Shown piece by piece: positions 37,674-59,842 of a stretch of 64,000 bases of DNA. This stretch comes from Whitmania pigra. Its lineage: Eukaryota > Annelida > Clitellata > Hirudinida > Haemopidae. Position 1 is the stretch's first letter, and each line of letters starts with the position of its first letter. Both the position numbers and the translations under genes were made by a program. The notes under the pieces were generated by a model. That model did not search any database, was not told the DNA's origin, and was given only the letters and a program-made list of their open reading frames with translations. The stretch spans positions 89,501 to 153,500 of the forward strand of contig JAJTWR010000236.1 in assembly GCA_021613335.1 (NCBI GenBank), read 5' to 3'.

Positions 37674-37976
37674 TCTCCGGCTGCCGCTACAAAGAAATTA
37701 TAAGGCCATTTTGCACATGTTTAAGACGGTGTGAAGAAGCCACTGAGAACTTTCATGACCTCTGTAGGCAAACTGGGTGGGAGACGATCGACATAAAAAG
37801 GCTAACGAGTGCCTCTCATAGCCGGCGGTAAATGTTGGGTCAAGAAAGACAAAACCGACAGGGGCATCCAGCTGATCACCGGATGCGCCCCCCCTAAAAC
37901 GTAAGGAGACTCGAAGGGTCGAAACGCTTGAAGACGGGTGAAACTCTTCTGAGGATCCCTAAGAAGGAGTAATAAA
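37674..37976. mobile_element. Unclassified dispersed repeat, copy B
   Basis: Same order of blocks as copy A (23525-23960): the CTCCGGCTGCC start, CGATCGACATAA, CTCTCATAGCCGG, a GCATCC-GGATGC hairpin, then CGAAACGCTTGAAGACGGG and CTGAGGATCCCTAA. It is shorter because it lacks about 120 bp of copy A's middle. It lies intergenic, upstream of the receptor gene. Confidence 0.6.
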
Positions 37977-39349
37977 AAACTGTCATTTTATTATTATTTT
38001 ATTCCTTTTGCATTCCATTCATCTAGGTGTGACTAGTGGTGGAAATGGGGGCCCAGAAAAAGTTTCGAACCTGCACTTTTTTTTTCTTGGCGGCCCTGAC
38101 TTCAGGAATTACCCGATAATCGCTCTCTTTAAGTTTCGAAATAAATACATGAGGGGTAATGTGCACTTGACGCCCTCAGAATCGGTTAGTTGTGCAAAGA
38201 ACATTAGTAATAGATTCATAATAAGGACTAAGTGCTATATTAATATAATGCTACTATAAAATTATAAAATATCTACATAAATTGAACTATTACTGAGCTA
38301 GTGATTCATTTTGTTTTCAGTTCAACTAACTAGGCTCGATTCATTGTGCATGGTGATGCTTGTGCGGTGAATCATAGCGAGAACAGACCTTAATTCGCAG
38401 TTGAGTATGTGCGATCTCGCCTCATATAAGGTTTAATTTAGCAAGTCAATGTTTTAGGTTGTTAAATTTTGCCACGACTTGTCATTTTAGCAAAACACAC
38501 AACTCGCACAGTAATCAGAAATGGTGGAGGATTACATCGAAATCATTGCTTAATCTGCTTTCCCAATGAATTTGAACGTCGGAAACCTGTTTGATCTTGT
38601 TGTGCATTAATTGAAGTTGTGGGGTTTTATTAACCTATTAAATTAGATAACTTATCCTGGCCTTGGTAGGAAAGAAACTTTATTGTAGAATGTTCAAAGT
38701 AAATATATATAAAGGTATATTTAAACTTTGAAAATTATCATATCAAAACATATTTCGATTTCTGAAGCCCACATTTCAAACTGTTTAGTTCTCAGAATGC
38801 CGAGTAACAAACCATCTGCTGCAACAGCAATGTTTTTTTTTTAAAGTTAAACATCAACGAATTGCGTTTCAAAGGACGAAAGGAGGAGGAGTTTCCGTTG
38901 AATTGGATTTGTGTCTAATTGTTCAGTTTTGTTGAATCATTTCGTTCAGTAAAACAAGTTAAGTAGTAATAAAGTCAATCGCAAATATGAAAGGTTTAAA
39001 ATGCATAAAGTAAACGAGAAACTAAAAAGTTATTCTCAGAACTTCAATGCGTCAATAATACCACTCCTCGTAACATTTAACATGTTATTTTGTCGAGGCT
39101 AAGACCAGGTATTCACAAGCTGTGAATGACTTGCAAAGGATAACAGCGTTGACGATCTCTATTCGGAGACATTTGCAATAAATCCGTCAGATGGGATTTC
39201 AAACAGTGGGCGTTTAAAAACACGAATGCTTACGCCAAGTCATTGTTGCACAAGTTTTGCTGCAAAATGTACTGTTGCCAATACAGTATGGCAGCGGTCG
39301 GATAGGAAATATGTACAAACGTTTACTAGGTTTCAAAAAGGCATTTATT

Positions 39350-49467
<10,118 letters not shown>

Positions 49468-50950
49468 TGTTTGTCGTTTTGGACCGCAGTCATTTCCATT
49501 GTTAATAAGATTAATAACAGGTGTTGCGCAGTTAATTTATTAATTGTTCTTCGCGTTTCATGAAGCGTTTGATAACGTTTGTGAAGCAATTCATAAAAGG
49601 ATCGTGTTTGAAACATTAACATGTTTTATCTTGATGTTTAATCTCAATTACGTATTTTGATGCAGAACTTCAAAATATTTCAAATAAATTTCTCTAGACC
49701 GTAATTTACATTTATATAGCGCTTAATTTACAGAGGTATTAAATCACAAATGAGCGCAGTTTTCCTGTCCTTGCAAAAATAAGTTTTCGAATTTAAAACA
49801 TTGTTTGCCGTTTATTTAAAGAAATTTCTAAATGATCGAACAAGCACTTCACGTGATGTCATTCGTACAATTGATGCCATTCAGAAAGTGCAGACTGAAA
49901 TTTTACTTTACTGGAGAACATAGTACTCTGTTTATTGATTATTTTTCCTGAGATGATGAGGCTTGCAATTGAGTTAAAAAAATAAAAGTTAATTCGACTG
50001 GGGGACTGAAGTGGAATGTAGTTCACTTATGTAGCGCCATATGCTTAAGGCACTTCCTGTGACCATTTACACAACATTCCTTCCATAGGCACCTGTGGCA
50101 GTGGCTCACGATTGTTGTGATTACATCCACATGCACGAACGCAACCCATTAATTAATTAATTAATTAATTATTAATAATATTTACTTAAACAGTTATGTC
50201 GTGTGGAATATGCCTAGATGTTAAGACCGTACTTCAGCATTTTGTGAGGGCTCTTTAGATTGTAATAAATGTTGTTACATTGAGACACTGTTAATCGCAT
50301 TACTACTATTGTTGTTGTTATAATTGTTATTATTATTATTACTTTTATTGTTATTAATCAACATAATTTATTTGCATCTCATTTAGGACACCTTCTAAAG
50401 AAAAATATTTTTTAATTCTAAGAGCTGAGAAGTTAGAGCCGTAAAGTTTATGGTGTTTTGGAGTGCACTTAAATTCTCCTGCTCACTGAAGCGTAGCGAA
50501 GCAGTTGAAATGAGAATGGTGCATCCTACTAGATACTGCCATGTTATTGTCATTACTGTTATTACTCTTGCTATAAATATTATTATCATTTCAATCAATT
50601 TAATTCTTACTAACCAGCATTAATTGTATTTAATACAATTAGTATGCAACTAATAATATAAATATTTTAGTAACATTATCATCATAATTATTTTCGAGTG
50701 TCCAAATTCTCCTTAAATGAAGAAATAAATTCTGGCGGATTGTTTGAAGATCTTAACTTGCACGAAAATTGTTATGGGACAAGTTTATTAATGAGTACCT
50801 GTTTATAATGAATCGATAGCAACAGGCAACGATTATTACCACAACCGAGTAAAATTAATTGTCAACATTTCATTATTATAATGTTGATTTCATTTTTTTT
50901 TTAAATTGTACTTTAATAATCAGCACAATTCTCTTCTTCTTTTTTAAATT
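49468..50950. other. 3' flank of receptor gene, no further gene seen
   Basis: AATAAA at 49683-49688 is a candidate poly(A) signal. The rest is AT-rich with small TTAAT and ATT runs (about 50150, 50330). A GC-richer patch at about 50430-50530 has a 67-codon minus-strand frame with no domain or splice context. Confidence 0.5.
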
Positions 50951-51155
50951 TTATGACGATGTTAGACACTGGTGACTTTGTGCGCACCAGAGATAACTTA
51001 GGCTGCCAACAACGTGATTGCTGCACATGTTGAGACAGAGGTCTGTAATGTCGTTGTAAACCCTCTTCCGATTGTTTAACTTTGTTGGTTTTCCACGCCT
51101 ACCTTTGGACTTGTAAATTACTTCTTCTGTATCTTCTGTCGATTTCTTTGACATT
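50951..51155 (-). CDS. Candidate Cys-rich terminal exon B
   Basis: On the minus strand an acceptor CAACTCCAG precedes A plus an ATG frame of 67 codons ending in TAA. The protein has a Lys/Arg-rich start (KGRRGKPTKLNNRKR), then NDITDLCLNMC, a gap of 12 residues, and a CAQSHQC end. The C-x3-C pattern after a DI-x-C type lead-in resembles exon A upstream (51353-51575), and both would be entered in the same phase. The family is not recognised. It may be a last exon of a small secreted-peptide gene, or a chance open frame. No upstream exon or signal peptide could be fixed. Confidence 0.3.
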
Positions 51156-51352
51156 CTGGAGTTGAGAAAGTCGTGATGTTGAGGTTCAAAATAAGTTAGG
51201 AATTAATTATAATTATTTAAAGTAACTTAATAATTTAGATTATTTTGATTAACTTAAATTAACATAAGTTTTAGAAATGTGAAATGATTGGAAACGTAGC
51301 ATTACGTAATTATTGCATCACGTATTCCTATTGTTTAACTAATTATATTGAC

Positions 51353-51575
51353 TCATAATTCACAAAGCTTTAGCACGTCATCATTTTCTTCAACATCACC
51401 TTCATCACCACCATCCTTCTCACCATCACCACCATCATCATCATCATCGGAAAGAGCTGAGGAAATCGAAGACCTAAGTTGGGACAGGCAATCCATCGAG
51501 CACTCTTCATTCTGTTTGCAAATGTTGAAACATCTTTCAATGTCTTCCAGCAGATCTTTGTTACTTGATTTGTCT
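51353..51575 (-). CDS. Candidate Cys-rich terminal exon A
   Basis: On the minus strand an acceptor CTTGATTCAG is followed by A plus 73 codons and TGA. The frame reads DLLEDIERCFNIC, five residues, CSMDC, LSQLRSSISSALS, then an Asp/Gly/Glu run from GAT repeats and LKLCEL at the end. CxxxC-x5-CxxxC is the spacing of cystine-stabilised helical hairpins, but I do not assign a family. It shares the DI-(x2-3)-C(F/L)N(I/M)C core and the entry phase with exon B about 200 bp downstream. Alternative last exons or tandem paralogues are both possible. Confidence 0.35.
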
Positions 51576-52635
51576 CTGAATCAAGGACGATGATTTGAAA
51601 TGAAAAAGGAAATTGTAATTAGGTCGTTTGTAATTATTTAAAATAATAAAACTTTTAATTATTCAATGTTTAACGATTTATCATAATTATTTCGTCATTA
51701 ATTCGCATGGTGAAATTTCACGTAATATTTACGTATTTTAAAAATATTATTTTATTAATTCTTTACACATAAGTCCAAATGATAAAAATAGAATAAATAA
51801 ATTATTTTTATGAACATTTGAGGACCTGTTTTTTAGGACTTTATGGCATAATTATTTATTAGCAACTTAAAAGTTTGTATCATTTCATCGCATTAATAAT
51901 AAAAATAATAATAATTTGGAATCTTCTTTAACACTTAACTTTGTAATTTATAAAATGGTGATCGAAAGTAATTAATTTAAATTCGATAAACAGGAATTTA
52001 ATTTAAAAATTAATCCACAGATAATTCATTACGCTGAGTCAATCATTGAATGGACGGGTGGTCCATGAAATTAGAAATGATAACTTTTTCCCGCTAATTG
52101 AATCTAAATTGGTCGTTTTTAATTTAGAAAACACAACTGAACTTAAGTGATCGCCTAATAGGTTTTGAAGCTAATAGATTTTCAATTTCTCCACAAAGAA
52201 TTGAAACCAGGAGTGAATTAAAACAATTTCTGAAATCTGTCATAAAAGTTGTTGGGATGATTAACATGTTAACAGTTAAGTAACAGAAAGTAATTGATGC
52301 TGTTACTAAAAAGTTTGAGATGATGCAACTCTTGTAGTAATTTCTCAAATTAAGCGGAGCGTAAAATATTTTCGCGCACTAAAAATGCCCCTCTATTCAA
52401 CGGGTGCTCGTTAACCGAGGTGATCATGATTGGTTGTGGGGGATTATTAAATAATTTCTATTATATCCTAATAATCTAATAACTTAGCTCAATTATTATC
52501 TTTAACAGCATTTACAAAAACATGAAAATGATCTTAATGCAGATAATTCATTACGGATGATAACCAAATGTTGTTTCAACTAATTATTTACTTCATTATT
52601 TACTCTTTCACGACCATCCTCGATGAAGTCGACAG

Positions 52636-52823
52636 CAACAACATCAATAAACAACAACAACAATCCACCACAACAACATCAATAAACAACAACAACAATC
52701 CACCACAACAACATCAATAAACAACAACAACAATCCACCACAACAACATCAATAAATAACAACAACAATCCACCACAACAACATCAATAAACAACAACAA
52801 CAATCCACCACAACAACATCAAT
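52636..52823. repeat. 35-bp minisatellite (about 5 copies)
   Basis: Near-perfect copies of CAACAACATCAATAAACAAC followed by AACAACAATCCACCA. One copy has AATAAATAAC. No gene. Confidence 0.9.
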
Positions 52824-52916
52824 CCTTTAAAAGCCGTCAGTCATTTCTTATAATTTGTGTTGACACATTTAACATCAAATTATCAAATAATGTATTAATT
52901 AACAGACAAGCAAACA

Positions 52917-52930
52917 AATAATAATAATAA

Positions 52931-52972
<42 letters not shown>
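52917..52972. repeat. (AAT)n microsatellite
   Basis: AATAAT run with one AAAAATA interruption, between two minisatellites. Confidence 0.85.
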
Positions 52973-52973
<1 letters not shown>

Positions 52974-53061
52974 TATTGGCATCTTATTGAGCCCGACTAA
53001 CAATTAATTAAAATTACAAAAATTAAGCATTAATGTTGCATACTAGAGATCAGCCCAGCAT

Positions 53062-53706
53062 CCAGTACCCAGTACCCAACACCCAGTACCCAGTACCCAA
53101 CACCCAGTACCCAGTACTCAACACCCAGTACCCAGTACTCAACACCCAGTACCCAGTACCCAACACCCAGTACTCAGTACTCAACACCCAGTACCCAGTA
53201 CCCAACACCCAGTACTCAACACCCAGTACCCAGTACCCAACACCCAGTACCCAGTACCCAACACCCAGTACTCAGTACTCAACACCCAGTACCCAGTACC
53301 CAACACCCAGTACCCAGTACTCAACACCCAGTACTCAGTACTCAACACCCAGTACCCAGTACCCAACACCCAGTACCCAGTACCCAACACCCAGTACCCA
53401 GTACTCAACCCCAGTACCCAGTACCCAACACCCAGTACCCAGTACTCAACACCCAGTACCCAGTACCCAACACCCAGTACCCAGTACCCAGTACTCAACA
53501 CCCAGTACCCAGTACTCAACACCCAGTACCCAGTACCCAGTACTCAACTCCCAGTACCCAGTACTCAACACCCAGTACCCAGTACTCAACACCCAGTACC
53601 CAGTACTCAACTCCCAGTACCCAGTACTCAACACCCAGTACCCAGTACTCAACACCCAGTACCCAGTACCCAACACCCAGTACCCAGTACTCAACACCCA
53701 GTACCT
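53062..53706. repeat. GC-richer CCCAGTA minisatellite, about 645 bp
   Basis: Tandem blocks CAACACCCAGTACCCAGTAC with CCC/CTC variants. The basic 7-bp word CCCAGTA alternates with ACCCAAC/ACTCAAC. The minus strand carries regularly spaced GGG runs. Open frames on both strands follow from a 21-bp period and are not genes. Confidence 0.95.
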
Positions 53707-54310
53707 CCCTTAATGGTGTGGAGCTGGATTAACGAGACGCGAGAATGAAATTGCAAATCCCGTCATTTAAATGCAACTTCACCAATGACTGGCTGCACAC
53801 TCAATCACCATAATTTACACAACACCATTCCTGGCTGAGGGCAGGAGAGGTGGTGATGATGTTGATGATCGTGAGGATGATGATGACGTCGATGATGATG
53901 ATGATGACGACGACGGTGTTGATGATGATGACGACGACGATGACGATGGTTTCATCTAAAGTAGTAAATTATTGAAATTATTTTTGAAAGTGTCAAACTA
54001 CAAAATTTAATTAATTTTTTTTCTTTCATATTATAAAACACGGTGATTGACAATAACTCAATAACTTTAATCAAGATTGCAGTGGCTTAAACTTTGTTAA
54101 ACAATGTATTATTTTGCATTGTTGTTGTAATTAACATAATTAAAAATATGTTGTTATGAATATATTTATGAATTTTAATTAATACAATAACACAACTTGT
54201 ATTGATAATGGAATTTCCAGTGTAATCGTTTCAATATTAAGCTAGCAAACTAGCAGTGGTTGCTAGCAAAAAATTATTTATTTATTGAATTATATTTATG
54301 AATTAAGCAG

Positions 54311-54358
<48 letters not shown>

Positions 54359-54788
54359 TTAATAATAATTACACTAACATTGAGTCGTTGTTGAAGAAGC
54401 TTGAATCTGTGAATGAAATTAAATAAAAGGAAATTAATTCATTTCAACGAATGCTTTCAATTCAAAACAAAAACATTTCATAATTTCTGAAAGCCTGAGT
54501 TTCTTGAAGCTTTTTGATTGAAATTATTGTTAATTGCATCACTCTTTTCAAATTAATATTATTATTGTTATTATTGTTATTATTATTATTATTATTATTG
54601 TTGTTGTTGTTGTTTTTTGAGCAAATTTATTAATCATCAAAATGAAAGAAACAAAGCAACCAAAAAGAAAACCAACAGTGGGATTAATAAAGAACTCATG
54701 GATCAGCCTTAATTAAGCTGACAAGCTGACCCAGAAATATCAATGAATTGAAAGAACAATAATAAACCTGTCAAATAAACAATTAATC

Positions 54789-55129
54789 GGGAATACCACG
54801 AACTAAGTACAATTTAAAGGATAGGTGTTCATCAAGTACAATATCAAGATTACGAAAGCTAGTGGTTCTTACAAGATCAATAATATTTATGGAAGGGGAG
54901 AATCATAAAGTATGACATTTTTTGGAAAATGAAAATTAATGAAATTTGATCTGGTTATGTTAAGTGAAAGTCGATTAGCAATAATCCATTCATCGATGTT
55001 GTAAAGTTCATTGTTTAAAGATTGAGTAAGAGTATTAATGTTGTCACCAGAAGTATGAACGAGAATGTCATCAGCATATAATAATACCTTGAACATATTA
55101 GTAGTGCAGTTGAAATTCACAATGTACAC
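54789..55129 (-). mobile_element. Non-LTR reverse transcriptase fragment, copy 1
   Basis: The minus strand reads LLYADDILVHTSGDN, with the YADD catalytic motif, then NELYNIDEWIIANRLSLNIT. After a one-base frameshift near 54890 it continues as VRTTSFRNLDIVLDEHLSFK. This order is typical of Jockey/CR1-type LINE reverse transcriptases. Palm and thumb parts only; upstream RT and endonuclease are missing. Confidence 0.7.
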
Positions 55130-55460
55130 AAGAAAAAGTTGTTGCTCTTGTGGTGGTTAATGTTATTTTTTATTATTATTATCATTTTTATTGTTATTAT
55201 TATTACAATAACCATTATTATTATTATTATTATTACTTTTATTACTATTATTATTGTCATTGTTATTATCATTACGCTGAGACCTTGGAATCAATGGATT
55301 CATTCTAGAGACAGATGTGGGAGCAAAAGTCAAATGGAGCTTCATTCGTTCTTTCTCATTCATTCAATATTTTCAAGTCATTTGTTCCTCCCATTACGGA
55401 TTCTTTAATGACGCCAATTTGTATCAACACTATGACGAGTCCGAATACATTTATTATAAC

Positions 55461-55497
<37 letters not shown>

Positions 55498-55989
55498 TAA
55501 TAATAATAATAATAATAATAATATAATAATAATAATAATAATAAATAATAATAATAATATTAATAATAATTACACTAACATTGAGTCGTTGTTGAAGAAG
55601 CTTGAATCTGTGAATGAAATTAAATAAAAGGAAATTAATTCATTTCAACGAATGCTTTCAATTCAAAACAAAAACATTTCATAATTTCTGAAAGCCTGAG
55701 TTTCTTGAAGCTTTTTGATTGAAATTATTGTTAATTGCATCACTCTTTTCAAATTAATATTATTATTGTTATTATTGTTATTATTATTATTATTATTATT
55801 GTTGTTGTTGTTGTTTTTTGAGCAAATTTATTAATCATCAAAATGAAAGAAACAAAGCAACCAAAAAGAAAACCAACAGTGGGATTAATAAAGAACTCAT
55901 GGATCAGCCTTAATTAAGCTGACAAGCTGACCCAGAAATATCAATGAATTGAAAGAACAATAATAAACCTGTCAAATAAACAATTAATC

Positions 55990-56330
55990 GGGAATACCAC
56001 GAACTAAGTACAATTTAAAGGATAGGTGTTCATCAAGTACAATATCAAGATTACGAAAGCTAGTGGTTCTTACAAGATCAATAATATTTATGGAAGGGGA
56101 GAATCATAAAGTATGACATTTTTTGGAAAATGAAAATTAATGAAATTTGATCTGGTTATGTTAAGTGAAAGTCGATTAGCAATAATCCATTCATCGATGT
56201 TGTAAAGTTCATTGTTTAAAGATTGAGTAAGAGTATTAATGTTGTCACCAGAAGTATGAACGAGAATGTCATCAGCATATAATAATACCTTGAACATATT
56301 AGTAGTGCAGTTGAAATTCACAATGTACAC
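55990..56330 (-). mobile_element. Non-LTR reverse transcriptase fragment, copy 2
   Basis: Same peptide blocks and same frameshift as the fragment at 54789-55129, 1,201 bp away. The shared defect shows that the segment was already dead when it was duplicated, and that this was not two retrotransposition events. Confidence 0.7.
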
Positions 56331-56903
56331 AAGAAAAAGTTGTTGCTCTTGTGGTGGTTAATGTTATTTTTTATTATTATTATTATTACTTTTATTACTA
56401 TTATTATTGTCATTGTTATTATCATTACGCTGAGACCTTGGAATCAATGGATTCATTCTAGAGACAGATGTGGGAGCAAAAGTCAAATGGAGCTTCATTC
56501 GTTCTTTCTCATTCATTCAATATTTTCAAGTCATTTGTTCCTCCCATTACGGATTCTTTAATGACGCCAATTTGTATCAACACTATGACGAGTCCGAATA
56601 CATTTATTATAACAATAATAATAATAATATAATAATAATAATATAATAATAATAATATTAATAATAATTACACTAACATTGAGTCGTTGTTGAAGAAGCT
56701 TGAATCTGTGAATGAAATTAAATAAAAGGAAATTAATTCATTTCAACGAATGCTTTCAATTCAAAACAAAAACATTTCATAATTTCTGAAAGCCTGAGTT
56801 TCTTGAAGCTTTTTGATTGAAATTATTGTTAATTGCATCACTCTTTTCAAATTAATATTATTATTGTTATTATTGTTATTATTGTTATTATTATTACAAT
56901 AAC

Positions 56904-57101
<198 letters not shown>

Positions 57102-57325
57102 TTTTATTACTATTATTATTGTCATTGTTATTATCATTACGCTGAGACCTTGGAATCAATGGATTCATTCTAGAGACAGATGTGGGAGCAAAAGTCAAAT
57201 GGAGCTTCATTCGTTCTTTCTCATTCATTCAATATTTTCAAGTCATTTGTTCCTCCCATTACGGATTCTTTAATGACGCCAATTTGTATCAACACTATGA
57301 CGAGTCCGAATACATTTATTATAAC

Positions 57326-58483
<1,158 letters not shown>

Positions 58484-58869
58484 CTGAGCAAGTCTTCGAT
58501 AGGAGCAGACAAACCTGAAAAAGGACCAAAAGGAAACTTAACGACATCGTTTGCGGACGGAAGCTTTCAGGTAAGTGGAAATAAGATCGGAAAGCAGATG
58601 AATATTCCTACGGATTATGCTACTCAATATTCAAATGAGCATTTGATCTCGGCTCAAAAGGTGTAGCAAGTGACGAGTTTCTGTGGGGAGTGACCGCTCT
58701 CTTGAAAGACCCAAGGAAAGGTTTTCTTATCTTCCCGATGAAGCTTTATATCTCCTCTCAAGTCTACACCTCTATTAACATTTAAATGCGTTTCTCCTTC
58801 AAATTCCAGCGAGAAGGATGCTCACTTCGCGTCAGGAGGCTTTTAATTGCTTCCTGCTTATCTCATTGA
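58484..58869 (+). CDS. Candidate two-exon 3' end of an unknown transcript
   Basis: A pyrimidine-rich acceptor (CACCCACACCTTTAG) opens 29 codons at 58484-58570, rich in Gly, Lys and Ser, closed by a strong donor CAGGTAAGT. A second acceptor (TTCAAATTCCAG) at 58809 opens in the same phase and reads 19 codons to TGA at 58867-58869. Splice signals are good, but the peptide has no known domain. No upstream exon was found. It may be a small gene's end or a noncoding transcript. It converges on QRSL1. Confidence 0.22.
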
Positions 58870-59545
58870 CCGCCTACACCGTCGTTTTATTGATAAAAGT
58901 CTTAATTGATAAGAGTCTTATATGATAAAAGTTCTGAATTATAAATAAACTTAATAAATAAAAGTCTTCAGAAATGAAGTCCAATGAATTCCATGGCATA
59001 TTATTTGCTTTAAGATACTACCTCATATCAAAGAACAAGATCACAAACATCTTAAGGATGTCAATGAAAGACACACACACACAAAATATAAAATCAAAAT
59101 AAACACTTAAAATGATTCACGGAGCTTGTGGAATATTTTAAGATCATAATTGCACCTCATCATGGCAGGTGAATCAAACAAAAGGCAAAGTTACAAACGA
59201 CTTAAAAATGTCTCACACAAGCTTAAACCCTTGTCTCAATTAAATGAAAACCCCTAAGGACAGTGACAATGGCAATAATAATAATAATAATATCAATAAT
59301 AATAATGTTTAGTAATTTTAATAATGCCATCAGTAATTTAAATCATCGAATGCAATTAACTTCAGACATTCTGCATACATCAATTTTATATGTTATAAAA
59401 ATTATAAACAAAACATTATTAGGAATTTGAAAAAAAATCCCTCGAGTATTTCGCATTTAATTTAAATAATAAAATAATGTGTAATAAAATGTCATTTAAA
59501 TTGCCTAACTGAATTTAGCTGACATTAGCAACAGTAACAGTAGCA

Positions 59546-59551
59546 TTTATT
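59546..59551 (-). terminator. Candidate poly(A) signal of QRSL1
   Basis: AATAAA on the minus strand, only 2 nt after the QRSL1 stop codon. If used, the 3' UTR would be very short. Further TTTATT-type sites lie a little downstream. Confidence 0.4.
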
Positions 59552-59553
59552 TT

Positions 59554-59799
59554 TCAACTCAGTAATTGTTTGAATCGATCGTTGCTGGTCAGAAGAGGAA
59601 ACTGAAACTGCTGTTCGATGTATTTTGCAGCATTCAACAACGTGGCCTCCCCAAAGTGCCGACCAATCAGCTGCATCCCGATGGGAAGCGACCTTTCGGA
59701 AAACCCCACCGGAACGGATATTGCCGGTACACCTGGAATGTGGGCATGCAAAAGTATAAAGTTTTGCAGTTCTCTCTTTTGAAATTGTGCCCAAGAGAC

Positions 59800-59842
<43 letters not shown>

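Larger units (their letters stand above)
35329..39310. other. Intergenic region between Rap-GEF and adhesion GPCR
   Basis: No exon recognised. It contains the 3' flank of the Rap-GEF (ATTAAA at 35512, AATAAA at 36052), a (TTTTA)n run near 35690-35722, an AAT microsatellite at about 36735-36780, two short tandem repeats and dispersed repeat copy B, which are listed separately. About 38030-38200 is GC-richer and transposon-like but unidentified. The receptor's 5' UTR and promoter must lie near 39150-39350, but no TATA-like box can be assigned. Confidence 0.5.

Noticed and set aside
53033..53713. 226-codon frame of Pro-Ser-Thr-Gln-Tyr repeats
   Set aside because: A stop-free minisatellite with a 21-bp period is open on both strands. 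No start context or splice partner.
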